DNA of 64,000 nt from contig JAHLLS010000006.1 of assembly GCA_020444045.1 (NCBI GenBank), positions 1-64,000 of the forward strand, written 5' to 3'. Below, in pieces: positions 8,348-18,344 of the stretch. The translations under genes were made by a program, and so were the position numbers. The notes beneath the pieces are model-generated. The model was not told the DNA's origin, did no database searches, and saw only the letters and a program-made list of their open reading frames with translations. The stretch's first letter is position 1; each line of letters starts with the position of its first letter. The stretch comes from Deltaproteobacteria bacterium. GTDB taxonomy: Bacteria; Desulfobacterota; Desulfobacteria; Desulfobacterales; UBA5852.

Positions 8348-9532
8348 TCAAGCGCTGCATCGTCGAATTTCGTCGCTCGTCATCTTACGGGCTTCGCGAT
8401 CGGCCTCGCAAATCTGTTCAATGGATGGCTGGCTTTGCGGGGTGTGCCGTTCCATGGTTTGCCGAATCACGCGATGGATATCGGTGAAGGCGATGCGCCG
8501 CTCCAGAAATGCGCTGACGGCCACCTCATTGGCGGCATTGAGAACCGCCGGCAGCGTTCCACCCTGGGTGCAGGCCTCGAAGGCCAGCCCTAAACAAGGA
8601 AACCGCTCCAGATCCGGCGGCTCGAAGGTCAGCTGTGCCAAAGCCGTGAAATCAGGGAAGCCCAGTTCCAGCGGTAATCGCTCCGGATAGGCCAGCGCAT
8701 ACCCAATGGGGCCCTTCATGTCCGGTATGCCCAACTGGGCCAGGACCGAACCGTCCACAAACCCCACCATGGAGTGCACGATGCTCTGGGGATGCACGAT
8801 GACCTCGATTTTTTCCGGTGCCATATCAAACAGGTGACGCGCCTCGATAAACTCCAGGCCCTTGTTCATCAGGGTGGCCGAATCAATGGTAATTTTAGCG
8901 CCCATGGACCAGTTGGGATGGTTCAGAGCGTCCTCGAGACGAATGGCGCCGAACCGGTCCGGGGCGAGCGTGCGGAAGGGCCCCCCGGAGGCCGTCAGAA
9001 AGAGGCGGGCCACCTCCCGTCGGGGGTGCTGGCCGATACACTGGTATATGGCGCTGTGCTCACTGTCCACCGGCAGGATGGGGACACCCGCCGCGGCGGC
9101 CCGGGCCATGACGGTCTCGCCGGCCATCACCAGGGTTTCCTTGTTGGCCAGCGCAATGGGCTTGCCGGCATCGATGGCCGCCAGGGTGGGCATCAGGCCC
9201 GCCGCCCCCACCACGCCGGTCACCACCATATCCGCATCCGGCAGCGAAGCGGCCGCGATCATGCCGCTCTCACCCCACAGCAATTCGGTTTTAACGTCAT
9301 CCGGCAGCAACTGTCGAAGGCGGTCGCGGTCGGATTCGTCGATAACCACCGCCAACGCGGGACGGAATTCCGCGATCTGGCGCGCCAGCAATGCGACATT
9401 CCGCCCGGCCGTCAAACTGACGGCGCGATAACGCTCCGGGAACTGCCGCACGATATCGAGGGTGCTGCATCCAATCGATCCCGTCGCCCCCAAAACCGCC
9501 AGATTTTTCTTTGCGTTCATGGCGTTAACCAT
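8348..9532 (-). CDS. dxr: 1-deoxy-D-xylulose-5-phosphate reductoisomerase
   Basis: This 394-residue cytosolic enzyme converts DXP to MEP with NADPH and a divalent metal, the committed step of the MEP isoprenoid route. It shows the N-terminal GATGSIG nucleotide loop (about residues 15-21), 'LANKETLVMAG' near 128, the metal site 'PVDSEHSAIYQC' near 155, 'LTASGGPFR' near 180 and 'HPNWSMG.KITIDSATLMNKGLE' near 210. Length is typical. The gene follows cdsA and precedes rseP, so isoprenoid carrier and lipid synthesis genes are grouped with uppS. The ATG at 9520 is an alternative start. Confidence 0.96.
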   Translation of the reverse strand: MVNAMNAKKNLAVLGATGSIGCSTLDIVRQFPERYRAVSLTAGRNVALLARQIAEFRPALAVVIDESDRDRLRQLLPDDVKTELLWGESGMIAAASLPDADMVVTGVVGAAGLMPTLAAIDAGKPIALANKETLVMAGETVMARAAAAGVPILPVDSEHSAIYQCIGQHPRREVARLFLTASGGPFRTLAPDRFGAIRLEDALNHPNWSMGAKITIDSATLMNKGLEFIEARHLFDMAPEKIEVIVHPQSIVHSMVGFVDGSVLAQLGIPDMKGPIGYALAYPERLPLELGFPDFTALAQLTFEPPDLERFPCLGLAFEACTQGGTLPAVLNAANEVAVSAFLERRIAFTDIHRVIRQTMERHTPQSQPSIEQICEADREARKMTSDEIRRCSA

Positions 9533-9569
9533 ATCCTATCATTGCACAATCACACGGCGTAATCGGCCT

Positions 9570-10376
9570 TTAAAGCAGAACAATCAGAACGTAAGCCACC
9601 GGGCCGGCAAACAACAGCGCATCGATCCGATCGAGCATGCCGCCATGCCCTGGCAGGATGCCGCCGGAATCCTTGATACCGCTGGCCCGTTTCATCTGGG
9701 ATTCGAACAGGTCGCCGATTTGACCGGCGGCCCCGACCGCCAGGCAGAAAATAACCGCCTGGCCCCAACCGACCCCGGTAAATACGGTCAATTTCATAAT
9801 CAGGCCGGCCAAAAGGTTGCCGCCCAGGCCTCCCAGCGACCCCTCGATAGTTTTTTTGGGGCTGATGTTGGGGCAAAGCTTGTGACGGCCCAGAAAGGTG
9901 CCGACGTAGAGGGCCAGGGTGTCGCCCGCAAAGACCACGAAAACCAGGGTAAAGATCAACCAGAACCCTTGCGGGGCCTGGCGGATCGGAATCAGCAGAA
10001 CCAGTAACACCGGTATGTACAACACCCCCTGCACCTGTTTCTGGACGATTTCCAGCACCCGGGGATCATCACCGAAATAACGCAGCGACAGCGAACCCGC
10101 CAGGATAAGATTGAGTGCCAGAAGCCCCGGGACAAGATCCAGGCGTCCCACATGAGCGATCCCGGTCAGAAGCGGGACCATCACCAGGCCCAATACCGGA
10201 ATCGCACCGGGCAGGGTTTTCGGAAAGGCGTGGTAGACAATGCGAAAATACTCCCACATGGCGGCCAGACCGGCAAGGGCGATGAGTACCGCAAACAGTG
10301 TGCCGCCGCGATATAGAATAAAGATCAGCGCCGGCAGGAGCAAAAGTCCTGTAATCCATCGTTTTAAATGCATCAT
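9570..10376 (-). CDS. cdsA: Phosphatidate cytidylyltransferase
   Basis: This polytopic membrane enzyme of 268 residues makes CDP-diacylglycerol from phosphatidate and CTP. It has about seven hydrophobic helices and the C-terminal CdsA signature with conserved charged residues ('SPKKTIEGSLGG..GN', then 'G..GDLFES..KR..GIKDSG.ILPGHGG.LDRIDAL'). The start is set at ATG 10376; the open frame also allows a GTG at 10382. It sits between uppS and dxr as in many bacteria. Confidence 0.95.
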   Translation of the reverse strand: MMHLKRWITGLLLLPALIFILYRGGTLFAVLIALAGLAAMWEYFRIVYHAFPKTLPGAIPVLGLVMVPLLTGIAHVGRLDLVPGLLALNLILAGSLSLRYFGDDPRVLEIVQKQVQGVLYIPVLLVLLIPIRQAPQGFWLIFTLVFVVFAGDTLALYVGTFLGRHKLCPNISPKKTIEGSLGGLGGNLLAGLIMKLTVFTGVGWGQAVIFCLAVGAAGQIGDLFESQMKRASGIKDSGGILPGHGGMLDRIDALLFAGPVAYVLIVLL

Positions 10377-10442
10377 CGTCACCCTGTGCTGGTCTGATAG
10401 GTCGCGGTCGATAGAGGGGATGGCGCCGGCGGTCCCGGTCTG

Positions 10443-11204
10443 TCAGCTGGCCTGCTCCGGATCCACCCGCCCATAACGTCTTTCCCGTCCCTGGTAATCC
10501 GCCAGGATACGAAAGAACTCCTCTTTACCGAAATCAGGCCACAGCGTATCCGTAAAATAAAATTCGGCATAGGCCAACTGCCAGAGGAGAAAATTGCTCA
10601 GGCGCAATTCACCGCTGGTTCGAATCAGGAGGTCAGGATCGGGGATGTCGCAGGTAAATAGCTTTTCGGAAAACTGTGCTTCGTCGATGGCGTCGGGAGA
10701 CAAACGTCCGGCGGCAACTTCCGCGGCAATTCCCCGCGCCGCATGAAGAATCTCGGAACGGGCGCCATAGCTGAGTGCCAGAATGAGGTGAAAACCGTCG
10801 TTGTTACGGGTTTGGGTCAATACGTGATCGAGGGCTTGACGAACGTCATCCGGCAACCGATCGATTTCGCCGATGGCATGCAGGCGAATGTTGTTGGTCA
10901 GCAGATCCTCGGTTTCGGTTTGCAAAAACTTCTTGAGCAGCGCCATCAAGGCGTCCACTTCCATCTTGGGGCGCTGCCAGTTCTCCGTCGAAAAGGCGTA
11001 AAGCGTCAGGTAGGTAATGCCGACTTCGCGGCACGCTTTGACGGCCGCGCGAACGGAATCCGCCCCCTTCTCGTGACCTTTGACCCGATTCAGCAGCCTT
11101 TGTTTGGCCCAGCGGCCATTGCCATCCATGATAATAGCCACATGCCGGGGCAGCCGTTCGGGATCGAGCGCGGCCGCTTCCGGGGAGGGCCGATCAGAAC
11201 TCAA
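10443..11204 (-). CDS. uppS: Undecaprenyl diphosphate synthase (TTG start)
   Basis: This 253-residue cis-prenyltransferase adds eight isopentenyl units to farnesyl diphosphate, giving the wall lipid carrier. It carries the pyrophosphate-binding HVAIIMDGNGRWA near the N-terminus, 'YLTLYAFSTENWQRP' and, near the C-terminus, 'DLLIRTSGELRLSNFLLWQ.AYAE'. The open frame reaches back into frr to 11315, but that part is low-complexity Lys/Arg/Ser read from frr. A TTG at 11204 that overlaps the frr stop region (ATTGAGTTCTGA) gives the normal family length and suggests coupled translation. Confidence 0.92.
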   Translation of the reverse strand: MSSDRPSPEAAALDPERLPRHVAIIMDGNGRWAKQRLLNRVKGHEKGADSVRAAVKACREVGITYLTLYAFSTENWQRPKMEVDALMALLKKFLQTETEDLLTNNIRLHAIGEIDRLPDDVRQALDHVLTQTRNNDGFHLILALSYGARSEILHAARGIAAEVAAGRLSPDAIDEAQFSEKLFTCDIPDPDLLIRTSGELRLSNFLLWQLAYAEFYFTDTLWPDFGKEEFFRILADYQGRERRYGRVDPEQAS

Positions 11205-11760
11205 TGATTTCTTTCTCTTTTTCTTTATAGATATCGTCAATCTGCTTGATGAACTCGTCGGTAATCTTCTGCACCTGGTCCTGCCCCTTGAAAGCTTCGT
11301 CTTCGGCGATTTCACCGTCTTTTTTCATGCTCTTGAGAAGCTCGTTGGCATCCCGGCGGATATTGCGGATGGCAATCTTGTGGTCTTCGCAGATCTTGTG
11401 AACGGACTTGGCCAACTGCTTGCGGCGTTCCTCCGTCAGCGGCGGGATGGCAATCCGGATGATCTTGCCGTCATTGGACGGCGTCAGGCCCAGGTCGGAT
11501 TTCAAAAGGGCTTTTTCGATTTCTTTGATGACCGTCGCATCCCATGGCTGAATCGTGATAAGCCGGCTTTCGGGCACCGACAGGGAGGCCATCTGGTTAA
11601 CGGGGGTGGGGGTGCCATAATAATCAACCCGGATACCGTCCAAAAGCGAAAGATTCGCCCGTCCCGTGCGAACCCGATTCAGCTCGTTGTTCAGGGCCGT
11701 TATGGTTTTGCCCATACTTTCCCGGGCGTCCTGATAGATGTCATCTAACATAGGCTCCAC
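11194..11760 (-). CDS. frr: Ribosome recycling factor
   Basis: This 188-residue protein has the RRF two-domain pattern. The N-terminal helix contains 'M.K.ITALNNELNRVRTGRA'. 'YYGTPTPVNQMAS' enters the beta domain. The long helix of domain I ends with 'RRDANELLK'. With EF-G it splits 70S ribosomes after termination. It sits in the conserved rpsB-tsf-pyrH-frr order and its 3' end overlaps the uppS start by 11 bases. Confidence 0.97.
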   Translation of the reverse strand: MEPMLDDIYQDARESMGKTITALNNELNRVRTGRANLSLLDGIRVDYYGTPTPVNQMASLSVPESRLITIQPWDATVIKEIEKALLKSDLGLTPSNDGKIIRIAIPPLTEERRKQLAKSVHKICEDHKIAIRNIRRDANELLKSMKKDGEIAEDEAFKGQDQVQKITDEFIKQIDDIYKEKEKEIIEF

Positions 11761-11820
11761 CTGTTCTGTATGTGGTTGTTCGTTGGGGAAAGCGGAAGAA
11801 GGGTGCCGGCGCGGGACGCT

Positions 11821-12537
11821 TTAGTGGTGGATCAGCGTGCCCACGGATTCCCCGCAAACCACTTTCCGGATATTACGGGCCTGGTTCAGATCGAAGACCG
11901 ACAACGGCAGTTTATTGTCCATCGCCAGAGAAATCGCCGTCATGTCCATGACTTTCAGCTGGCGCTCCAGAACGTCCATGTAGGTAACGTCCTTGAGAAA
12001 GCGGGCGTCGGGATGGGTGACCGGATCGGCATCGTAGACACCGTCCACCTTGGTGGCCTTGAGAAGGATCTCCGCATGGATTTCCTGGGCTCGCAGCACG
12101 GCCGCCGTATCCGTCGTGAAATAAGGGTTCCCCGTCCCGGCCGCAAAAATCACCACCCGCCCCTTTTCGAGGTGCCGGACAGCGCGTCGGAGAATATAGG
12201 GTTCGGCAACCTCGTGCATGGAAATAGCCGATTGCGTGCGCGTCTGGATGCCCTGCTTCTCCAGTGCATCCTGCAGCGCCAGGCTATTGATCACGGTGGC
12301 CAGCATGCCCATGTGATCGGCCGAAGCCCGATCCATACCGAAAGAACTGGCGGCAATACCACGAAAAATATTGCCGCCCCCCACGACAATGGCAATCTGG
12401 ACGCCCAGGTCGCAAATCGACTGGACTTCCTCGGCCACATATTTAATCATCTCGGGGCTGATGCCGAAACCCTGATCACCCATCAATGCTTCACCACTGA
12501 GTTTCAGCAGAATTCTTCCGTACCGAGGTTGTGTCAA
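11821..12537 (-). CDS. pyrH: UMP kinase
   Basis: This 238-residue amino-acid-kinase-fold enzyme phosphorylates UMP to UDP. Signatures visible are '[13 protein letters not shown]' at the N-terminus, '[10 protein letters not shown]' near residue 54, '[21 protein letters not shown]' and '[13 protein letters not shown]' near 140. Length equals the bacterial norm. The gap to tsf is only one base, which fits the rpsB-tsf-pyrH-frr operon. Confidence 0.97.
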   Translation of the reverse strand: MTQPRYGRILLKLSGEALMGDQGFGISPEMIKYVAEEVQSICDLGVQIAIVVGGGNIFRGIAASSFGMDRASADHMGMLATVINSLALQDALEKQGIQTRTQSAISMHEVAEPYILRRAVRHLEKGRVVIFAAGTGNPYFTTDTAAVLRAQEIHAEILLKATKVDGVYDADPVTHPDARFLKDVTYMDVLERQLKVMDMTAISLAMDNKLPLSVFDLNQARNIRKVVCGESVGTLIHH

Positions 12538-12538
12538 A

Positions 12539-13138
12539 TCAGGACTCCCCTATCTGAAAACGCACAAACCGTTTAATGGAAATATTTTCTCCGATTTTAG
12601 CAATCAGCTCGTTGAGCAGATCGGCAATCGTGATGTCCGGGTTGCGCACATAGGTCTGGTTCATCAGGCAGTTTTCTTTCAGGAACTTGTTCATCTTGCC
12701 TTCAACGATCTTTTCGATCACGTTTTCCGGCTTGCCGGTCTGCCTGGCCTGGTCCATGTAAATATCTTTTTCACGGGCCAGGGTTTCCGCCGGCACATCC
12801 TCGGGGGAAATCCCGATGGGGCTGGTGGCGGCGATATGCATGGCAACGTTTTTGGCGAATTCCTGGAAATCTTCGCTTTTGGCGACAAAGTCGGTTTCAC
12901 AGTTGACTTCCACCATGACGCCCAGTTTGCCGCCGGTGTGCACATAGGGCTGCACGACACCTTCCGTCGTGGCCCGGCCGGCCCGTTTGGCCGCTGTGGC
13001 CAGGCCTTTTTTGCGCAGGAAGTCGATGGCTTTTTCCATGTCGCCGCTGTTTTCGGCCAGCGCTTTTTTACAATCCATCATACCGGATCCGGTCTTGTCC
13101 CGGAGCTGTTTTACCATTGCTGCTGTAATCTCTGACAT
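12539..13138 (-). CDS. tsf: Elongation factor Ts (short form)
   Basis: This is the guanine nucleotide exchange factor for EF-Tu. It has 199 residues, against about 283 in E. coli: the short Thermus-like form with one core subdomain. The N-terminal UBA-type domain '[19 protein letters not shown]' is intact, and the nucleotide-exchange signature [13 protein letters not shown] is present near residue 80. It starts two bases after the rpsB stop. Confidence 0.96.
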   Translation of the reverse strand: MSEITAAMVKQLRDKTGSGMMDCKKALAENSGDMEKAIDFLRKKGLATAAKRAGRATTEGVVQPYVHTGGKLGVMVEVNCETDFVAKSEDFQEFAKNVAMHIAATSPIGISPEDVPAETLAREKDIYMDQARQTGKPENVIEKIVEGKMNKFLKENCLMNQTYVRNPDITIADLLNELIAKIGENISIKRFVRFQIGES

Positions 13139-13140
13139 AA

Positions 13141-14073
13141 CTACTCTCCCGTTTTCTCAGGTGCAGGGGCTTCAGTGACTTCCGGTGCGGCTTCAACCGG
13201 GACTTCCACGGCTTCCGCTGCGTCTTCAGCGGCGGCTTCCGCTTCCGAACGACGAATGATTTCAACGACCGGCCCATCCGTTCCGTCCGAAATGACTTTG
13301 CGTTCGCCCGGCTTTAGATCAGCGCTGCTCGGGACCACTTCGCTGACTTCCTCGGTGGCCTTGTCGGCTTCGGCCTGCTGTTTTTCCAGGAACCGCTGAC
13401 GACCGTCGATGCACGCGTCGGCCATGCGGGACGTCAGCAGCCGAATGGCGCGAATGGCATCGTCGTTGCCGGGAATGACGTAATCGATATCATCCGGGTC
13501 GCAGTTGGTGTCGACCACGGCCACAATCGGAATCCCCAGGCGACGCCCTTCCTTGATGGCAATGGCTTCGCATTTGGGATCGATGACAAAAATCGCACCG
13601 GGCAAACCGTTCATGCTGCGAATACCGCCCAGGTTGTTGTCGAGCTTGACGCGTTCCTTGCCGAGCTTCAGGCGCTCTTTTTTGGGGAACAGCTCGATCG
13701 TGCCGTCGTTTTCGATCGTGTTCAGATAATTCAAGCGGTCGATGCTCTGCTTGATGGTCTGGAAATTGGTCAGCATGCCGCCCAGCCAGCGGTTGTGGAC
13801 GTAATACATCTCGGCCCGGTTGGCTTCTTCATAGATGGATTCGCGGGCCTGCTTTTTCGTTCCGACGAAAAGCACGGATTTGCCCTTGGCCGCGGTGTCC
13901 ACGATAAAATTATAGGCGTCTTTAAACATCCGGACGGTTTTCTGCAGATCGACGATATAAATCCCGTTGCGCGCGCCGAAAATATAGGGCTTCATCTTGG
14001 GATTCCAGCGACGGGTCTGGTGACCGAAATGGACACCCGCCTCCAACAGTTCCTTCATTGTGACATAGGCCAT
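13141..14073 (-). CDS. rpsB: Ribosomal protein S2 with acidic C-terminal extension
   Basis: The first 225 or so residues are a standard S2: '[19 protein letters not shown]', 'GTKKQAR', '[11 protein letters not shown]' and '[19 protein letters not shown]'. The total of 310 residues exceeds the usual ~240 because of a C-terminal tail rich in Ala, Glu and Val that looks disordered. The ATG at 14073 is preceded by AAAAGGAGAAAAC. The 176-base leader between prmC and rpsB contains a GGGG-TTTGA-CCCC hairpin (about 14186-14200), a place where S2 feedback control could act; that role is inferred. Confidence 0.97.
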   Translation of the reverse strand: MAYVTMKELLEAGVHFGHQTRRWNPKMKPYIFGARNGIYIVDLQKTVRMFKDAYNFIVDTAAKGKSVLFVGTKKQARESIYEEANRAEMYYVHNRWLGGMLTNFQTIKQSIDRLNYLNTIENDGTIELFPKKERLKLGKERVKLDNNLGGIRSMNGLPGAIFVIDPKCEAIAIKEGRRLGIPIVAVVDTNCDPDDIDYVIPGNDDAIRAIRLLTSRMADACIDGRQRFLEKQQAEADKATEEVSEVVPSSADLKPGERKVISDGTDGPVVEIIRRSEAEAAAEDAAEAVEVPVEAAPEVTEAPAPEKTGE

Positions 14074-14249
14074 TGTTTTCTCCTTTTACGATTCGGTTTG
14101 GCCACCGTTCCCTTCCTCCCCGCCTCCGACTTTCAACTGAAAGCACCGGGAGGCCGGTCCGGGAACGTGTGATGTGTGTTAGGGGGTCAAACCCCAAAAT
14201 CGAATTTCTTTAACAAACTCTATTAAAATATGCAACTTTTTTTTGGCCA

Positions 14250-15131
14250 TTAATGGCGCACCAGGCAGGCGACACGGTCCATGCCGCTGTAATCCGGACG
14301 ACAGGCGACATCCCGGTAGACACCGCTTTCATGGGCCAATCGCTGCACGGCCGGAAATTGGTCGTGACCGATTTCAAGAAACACGGCCCCTCCGGGCGAC
14401 AGCAAGGCGGGTGCCGCGCCGATGATCAAGGCCAGGCAATCCAACCCATCGGGTCCGCCGTCCAGAGCCGCCCGGGGCTCGTAGCGGACGATCTCCGGCT
14501 GCAGCCCGTCGATTTGGCCCGAAGAAATATAGGGCGGATTCGATACCACCACATCGAAGCGGGCCCTTGTATCGGAAAAGGGAGCCAGCCAGTCGCCGGC
14601 CACCAGGTCCACCCGGTCCTCGAGATGGTGACGCCGCCGGTTGCGATCCGCCAGGGCCAGCGCCGCACAGGAACGATCCAGCGCCACAACCCGGGCCGTC
14701 GGACAACTCCGGGCCAGCGCCATGGCAATGGCCCCCGATCCCGTACCGAGATCGAGAAAACGCGGCGCTTCCGGACCATTTTCGTTCTTTAAAAAATCGA
14801 GAACGGCCTCGACCAGGCATTCGGTTTCCGGGCGGGGGATCAACACCTCCGGCCCCACCGCCATCTCCAGCTCCCAGAATTCTTTGGCCCCTAAAATATA
14901 GGCTACCGGCTCGCGGGCCACACGGCGCTTGACCATGGTACGAAAGCGCGTCAACTCGTCCGGGTTCAGCGGCTGATCATACCTCAGGTAAAGGTCGATC
15001 CGCTCCAGGCCAAGGGCAAAGGCCAGCAGGAGCTCGGCGTCGATACGCGCGCTCTCGATATCGTGCTCTTTAAAATAGGTCGTGGTCCACTGGAGAAGCT
15101 TGAGGATGGTCCAGTCGTCAGGACGCTTCAT
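14250..15131 (-). CDS. prmC: Release factor glutamine methyltransferase
   Basis: This 293-residue SAM-dependent methyltransferase modifies the Gln of the GGQ motif in release factors. The N-terminal helical substrate domain contains '[15 protein letters not shown]'. The Rossmann domain has [15 protein letters not shown] and the catalytic motif VVSNPPYI near residue 195. Its start overlaps the 3' end of prfA by 14 bases, so enzyme and substrate genes are coupled as in many bacteria. Confidence 0.95.
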   Translation of the reverse strand: MKRPDDWTILKLLQWTTTYFKEHDIESARIDAELLLAFALGLERIDLYLRYDQPLNPDELTRFRTMVKRRVAREPVAYILGAKEFWELEMAVGPEVLIPRPETECLVEAVLDFLKNENGPEAPRFLDLGTGSGAIAMALARSCPTARVVALDRSCAALALADRNRRRHHLEDRVDLVAGDWLAPFSDTRARFDVVVSNPPYISSGQIDGLQPEIVRYEPRAALDGGPDGLDCLALIIGAAPALLSPGGAVFLEIGHDQFPAVQRLAHESGVYRDVACRPDYSGMDRVACLVRH

Positions 15132-16185
15132 CTTGAAGCGCCTGGGCCTGATAATGGGATATCAACTCTTCGATGATGGGATCCACCGCCCCCTGCATGA
15201 TTTCTTCGAGTTTGTAGAGGGTCAGTCCGATCCGGTGGTCGGTCACCCGCCCCTGGGGAAAGTTGTAGGTCCTAATGCGGCCGCTGCGGTCGCCGTCACC
15301 GATCTGGTTCTTGCGCTCGGCCGACCGTTTGGCATCCTGCTCGCGAACCTTCTGGTCCAGCAGCCGGGCCCGCAAGACCTTGAGCGCTTTGGCCTTGTTC
15401 TTGATCTGGGATTTTTCATCCTGGCAGGTCACCACCAGGCCGGACGGCAAATGGGTGATCCGTACGGCCGAATCGGTGGTGTTGACACTCTGGCCACCCG
15501 GACCGGTGGAGCGATAGACATCGATCTTGAGCTCCGAACTGTCGATCGCCACGTCCACTTCCTCGGCTTCGGGCAGTACGGCCACGGTCACGGCCGAAGT
15601 GTGGATGCGCCCCTGGGTTTCCGTGGTGGGAACCCGCTGCACCCGGTGGGTGCCGCTTTCATATTTCATGCGGCTGTAGGCGCCCTGCCCCTGGACCATG
15701 GCGATGATTTCCTTGAACCCCCCGACGCCGGTGACGTGCTCGCTCATGATCTCCACTTTCCAGCGCTGGCCTTCAAAATACCGGCTGTACATCCGGAAAA
15801 GATCGGCGGCGAACAAGGCTGCTTCATCCCCGCCGGTGCCGGCCCGGATTTCAAGGATGATGTTTTTGTCGTCATTGGGATCCTTGGGCACCAGGAGTTT
15901 TCTTAATTCAACTTCCATGGCGTCGCGGGCCTCGGTGAGTCGGGCGACGTCCGCCCGGGCCAGGCTTTTCATCTCCGGATCCGAATCCTGCATGAGTTCC
16001 TGGCTGTCCGCCAGCTCTTCAGTTATCCCCTGATATTCGCGGAACACGGTGACGACCTTGCTCAATTCAGCATGCTCGCGGCTGAGCTTTTCAAACGCCG
16101 CCCGGTTTTTGACAACATCCGGAGCGCTCAGCGCCGTTTCAACTTCGTTGAATCGTTCTTCGACACCTTTGAGTTTGTCAAACAT
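15118..16185 (-). CDS. prfA: Peptide chain release factor 1
   Basis: This 355-residue class I release factor reads UAA and UAG. It has the catalytic GGQ in '[17 protein letters not shown]' near residue 229 and the codon-recognition tripeptide of the P-x-T type (PTT, where E. coli has PAT) in '[18 protein letters not shown]'. That marks it as RF1 rather than RF2 (SPF). UGA would be read by RF2, whose gene is not in the window, and by selenocysteine insertion. A GC-rich inverted repeat (16313-16337, arms GCCCGCT/AGCGGGC) lies between rpmE and prfA. Confidence 0.96.
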   Translation of the reverse strand: MFDKLKGVEERFNEVETALSAPDVVKNRAAFEKLSREHAELSKVVTVFREYQGITEELADSQELMQDSDPEMKSLARADVARLTEARDAMEVELRKLLVPKDPNDDKNIILEIRAGTGGDEAALFAADLFRMYSRYFEGQRWKVEIMSEHVTGVGGFKEIIAMVQGQGAYSRMKYESGTHRVQRVPTTETQGRIHTSAVTVAVLPEAEEVDVAIDSSELKIDVYRSTGPGGQSVNTTDSAVRITHLPSGLVVTCQDEKSQIKNKAKALKVLRARLLDQKVREQDAKRSAERKNQIGDGDRSGRIRTYNFPQGRVTDHRIGLTLYKLEEIMQGAVDPIIEELISHYQAQALQDEAS

Positions 16186-16387
16186 AGCCGATTTACCCGC
16201 GTTCCTTCATCAGAATCATCCCGCTCGATACAGGCCTGCCGGCCTATCGGCGAAGCCCCGAAGCGTGTTCACAGGACCAAACGCACAAGACACCAAGGCT
16301 GCCGAAGGCAACGCCCGCTACAATCGCTTGAGCGGGCGGGAACCCGGGCCTTGATGTCCGTGATAGAAAATGAAAACCAGTTTGGCG

Positions 16388-16603
16388 CTATTCTTGGGGC
16401 GTCTGGAATTTTTCGTATTTTTTGCGGAACCGTTCAATGCGGCCGGCCGTGTCAACCAGCTTCTGTTTGCCTGTAAAAAACGGGTGGCATTGGGAACAAA
16501 TTTCCACAGTGATGTCTTTTCGGGTCGAACCGGCTTCTAAAACCGCACCGCAGTGACATGAAATCGTGGTTTTTTCGTAAGCCGGGTGAATGTCTTTTTT
16601 CAT
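16388..16603 (-). CDS. rpmE: Ribosomal protein L31, zinc-binding type
   Basis: This 71-residue protein begins MKKDIHP and has four Cys in a C-x-C ... C-x-x-C pattern (positions 16, 18, 37, 40). It is therefore the C+ zinc-ribbon paralog and can act as a zinc store. The [17 protein letters not shown] tail is typical. It lies 28 bases after rho, the usual rho-rpmE pair. Confidence 0.97.
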   Translation of the reverse strand: MKKDIHPAYEKTTISCHCGAVLEAGSTRKDITVEICSQCHPFFTGKQKLVDTAGRIERFRKKYEKFQTPQE

Positions 16604-16630
16604 TTTTAAACGTAACCTCCGGTCATAGGG

Positions 16631-17878
16631 CTATGCATTCATGGAACTAAGAAAGTCCTTATTATCTACCGTCCCGCTAATTTTATCAAGTAAAAATTCC
16701 ATGCTGTCCACAGGATTGAGGGAAACCAGCAGTTTTCGCAGGATCCATACACGGTTGAGCGTTTCGTCGTCCAGCAGGAGTTCCTCTTTGCGGGTACCGG
16801 ATTTCTTGATGTCGATGGCCGGGAACACGCGTTTGTCAGCCAGGCGCCGATCGAGCACCAGTTCCATATTGCCGGTGCCCTTGAACTCCTCAAAAATCAC
16901 CTCGTCCATCCGGCTGCCGGTATCGATCAGGGCGGTGGCGATAATGGTGAGGCTGCCGCCTTCCTCGATGTTGCGGGCCGCGCCGAAAAACCGTTTGGGC
17001 CGCTGCAGGGCGTTGGAGTCCACACCACCCGAAAGGATCTTGCCGCTGGGGGGTACCACGGAGTTGTAGGCTCGTGCCAGACGGGTGATGCTGTCCAGCA
17101 GGATCACCACGTCCTTTTTATGTTCAACCAGGCGCTTGGCCTTTTCGATCACCATCTCGGCCACCTGCACGTGGCGCTCGGCCGGTTCGTCGAAGGTGGA
17201 ACTGATCACCTCCGCTTTCACCGAGCGGGCCATGTCCGTCACTTCCTCGGGCCGCTCGTCGATCAGCAGCACGAACGGCACCACGTTTTTATGGCTGGCA
17301 ATGATGCTGTTGGCGATGTTCTGCAGCAGCATGGTTTTACCCGTACGGGGCGGAGAAACGATCAACCCGCGCTGGCCGAAACCGATGGGGGTCATCAGGT
17401 CCATGATGCGGGTGGAATAATTGTCCGACTGATTTTCGAGATTGACCTTGCGTTCGGGATAGAGCGGAGTGAGGTTGTCGAACAGGATTTTCTCGCGGGC
17501 CACTTCCGGGTCTTCATAGTTGACGGCCTCGACCTTGAGCAGGGCGAAGTAGCGCTCCGATTCCTTGGGCTGCCGTATCTGTCCGGAAACCGTATCGCCC
17601 GTTCGCAGGTTGAAGCGGCGGATCTGAGACGGCGACACATAGATATCGTCCGGCCCGGGCAGGTAGTTGTAGCCCGGCGATCTCAGAAACCCGAATCCGT
17701 CCGGCAGGATCTCCAGCGTACCCACGCCGTAAATCGACCCGTTTTTCTCGATCTGGGCCTGCAGCAATGCAAAAATCAATTCCTGCTTGCGCATACCGGC
17801 TGCCCCTTCGATTTTGAATTGCTTCGCCATCTGGGTCAGCTCACTGATTTTCATCTCCTTCAATTCACTGATATTCAT
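16631..17878 (-). CDS. rho: Transcription termination factor Rho
   Basis: This 415-residue RNA-dependent helicase has three parts. There is an N-terminal Rho-N helical domain, a cold-shock-like RNA-binding domain ('[23 protein letters not shown]') and the ATPase with P-loop PPRTGKT near residue 180, '[13 protein letters not shown]' and '[13 protein letters not shown]'. The ATG at 17878 is chosen because GGAG lies 8 bases upstream; the frame also allows a GTG at 17887 that would overlap that site. Confidence 0.97.
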   Translation of the reverse strand: MNISELKEMKISELTQMAKQFKIEGAAGMRKQELIFALLQAQIEKNGSIYGVGTLEILPDGFGFLRSPGYNYLPGPDDIYVSPSQIRRFNLRTGDTVSGQIRQPKESERYFALLKVEAVNYEDPEVAREKILFDNLTPLYPERKVNLENQSDNYSTRIMDLMTPIGFGQRGLIVSPPRTGKTMLLQNIANSIIASHKNVVPFVLLIDERPEEVTDMARSVKAEVISSTFDEPAERHVQVAEMVIEKAKRLVEHKKDVVILLDSITRLARAYNSVVPPSGKILSGGVDSNALQRPKRFFGAARNIEEGGSLTIIATALIDTGSRMDEVIFEEFKGTGNMELVLDRRLADKRVFPAIDIKKSGTRKEELLLDDETLNRVWILRKLLVSLNPVDSMEFLLDKISGTVDNKDFLSSMNA

Positions 17879-18344
17879 AAGAACCACTCCGCTTAATGGA
17901 TTATATACAGGGACTCGCCCGTTTGATTCGTTTTGCGCAAACGCCGGAACTCGATTAATGTCAGGAAAATGAACTGGGAGAGGTCGGGTCGAAACCGCTA
18001 TTCAGGGTTCACCCCCGCTTGAACACAATAGACAATCAAGCTCTGGAATGTTATTTCAGTTTTAAACGTGCTCGGCTTAGATTAAATGATGAAAAGGATC
18101 CTTGTTGGTTTTATTGGAGGAATTGATGTTTTAGATTGTTGGGTATGAATTCGTTAAAAGGCGGGCCCCGTGCCTTTAATCGATAAAAAGCTATATCATC
18201 ATGCCCGAACTGTCAAGATTTTTCCAATCCATTCAATGCTTTTTCAGCTTGTTTTTCAATAGCTCACCCGTTTTTTCAACGGATGCGCCCCATACGATCC
18301 GGTCCCACGCCCATGCTGCCCTAAAATGAAGGAGTATCCCGGCC
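17879..18344. other. Intergenic region between divergent rho and cca
   Basis: This stretch of about 465 bases has an AT-rich centre (18050-18200) and should hold the rho promoter and leader. I see no convincing -10/-35 pair, hairpin or RNA. A 20-codon hydrophobic frame begins at about 18086 on the plus strand but has no supporting evidence. Confidence 0.35.

Noticed and set aside
18086-18148. 20-codon hydrophobic frame upstream of cca
   Set aside because: Too short, with no ribosome site and no known leader peptide of rho or cca of this kind.
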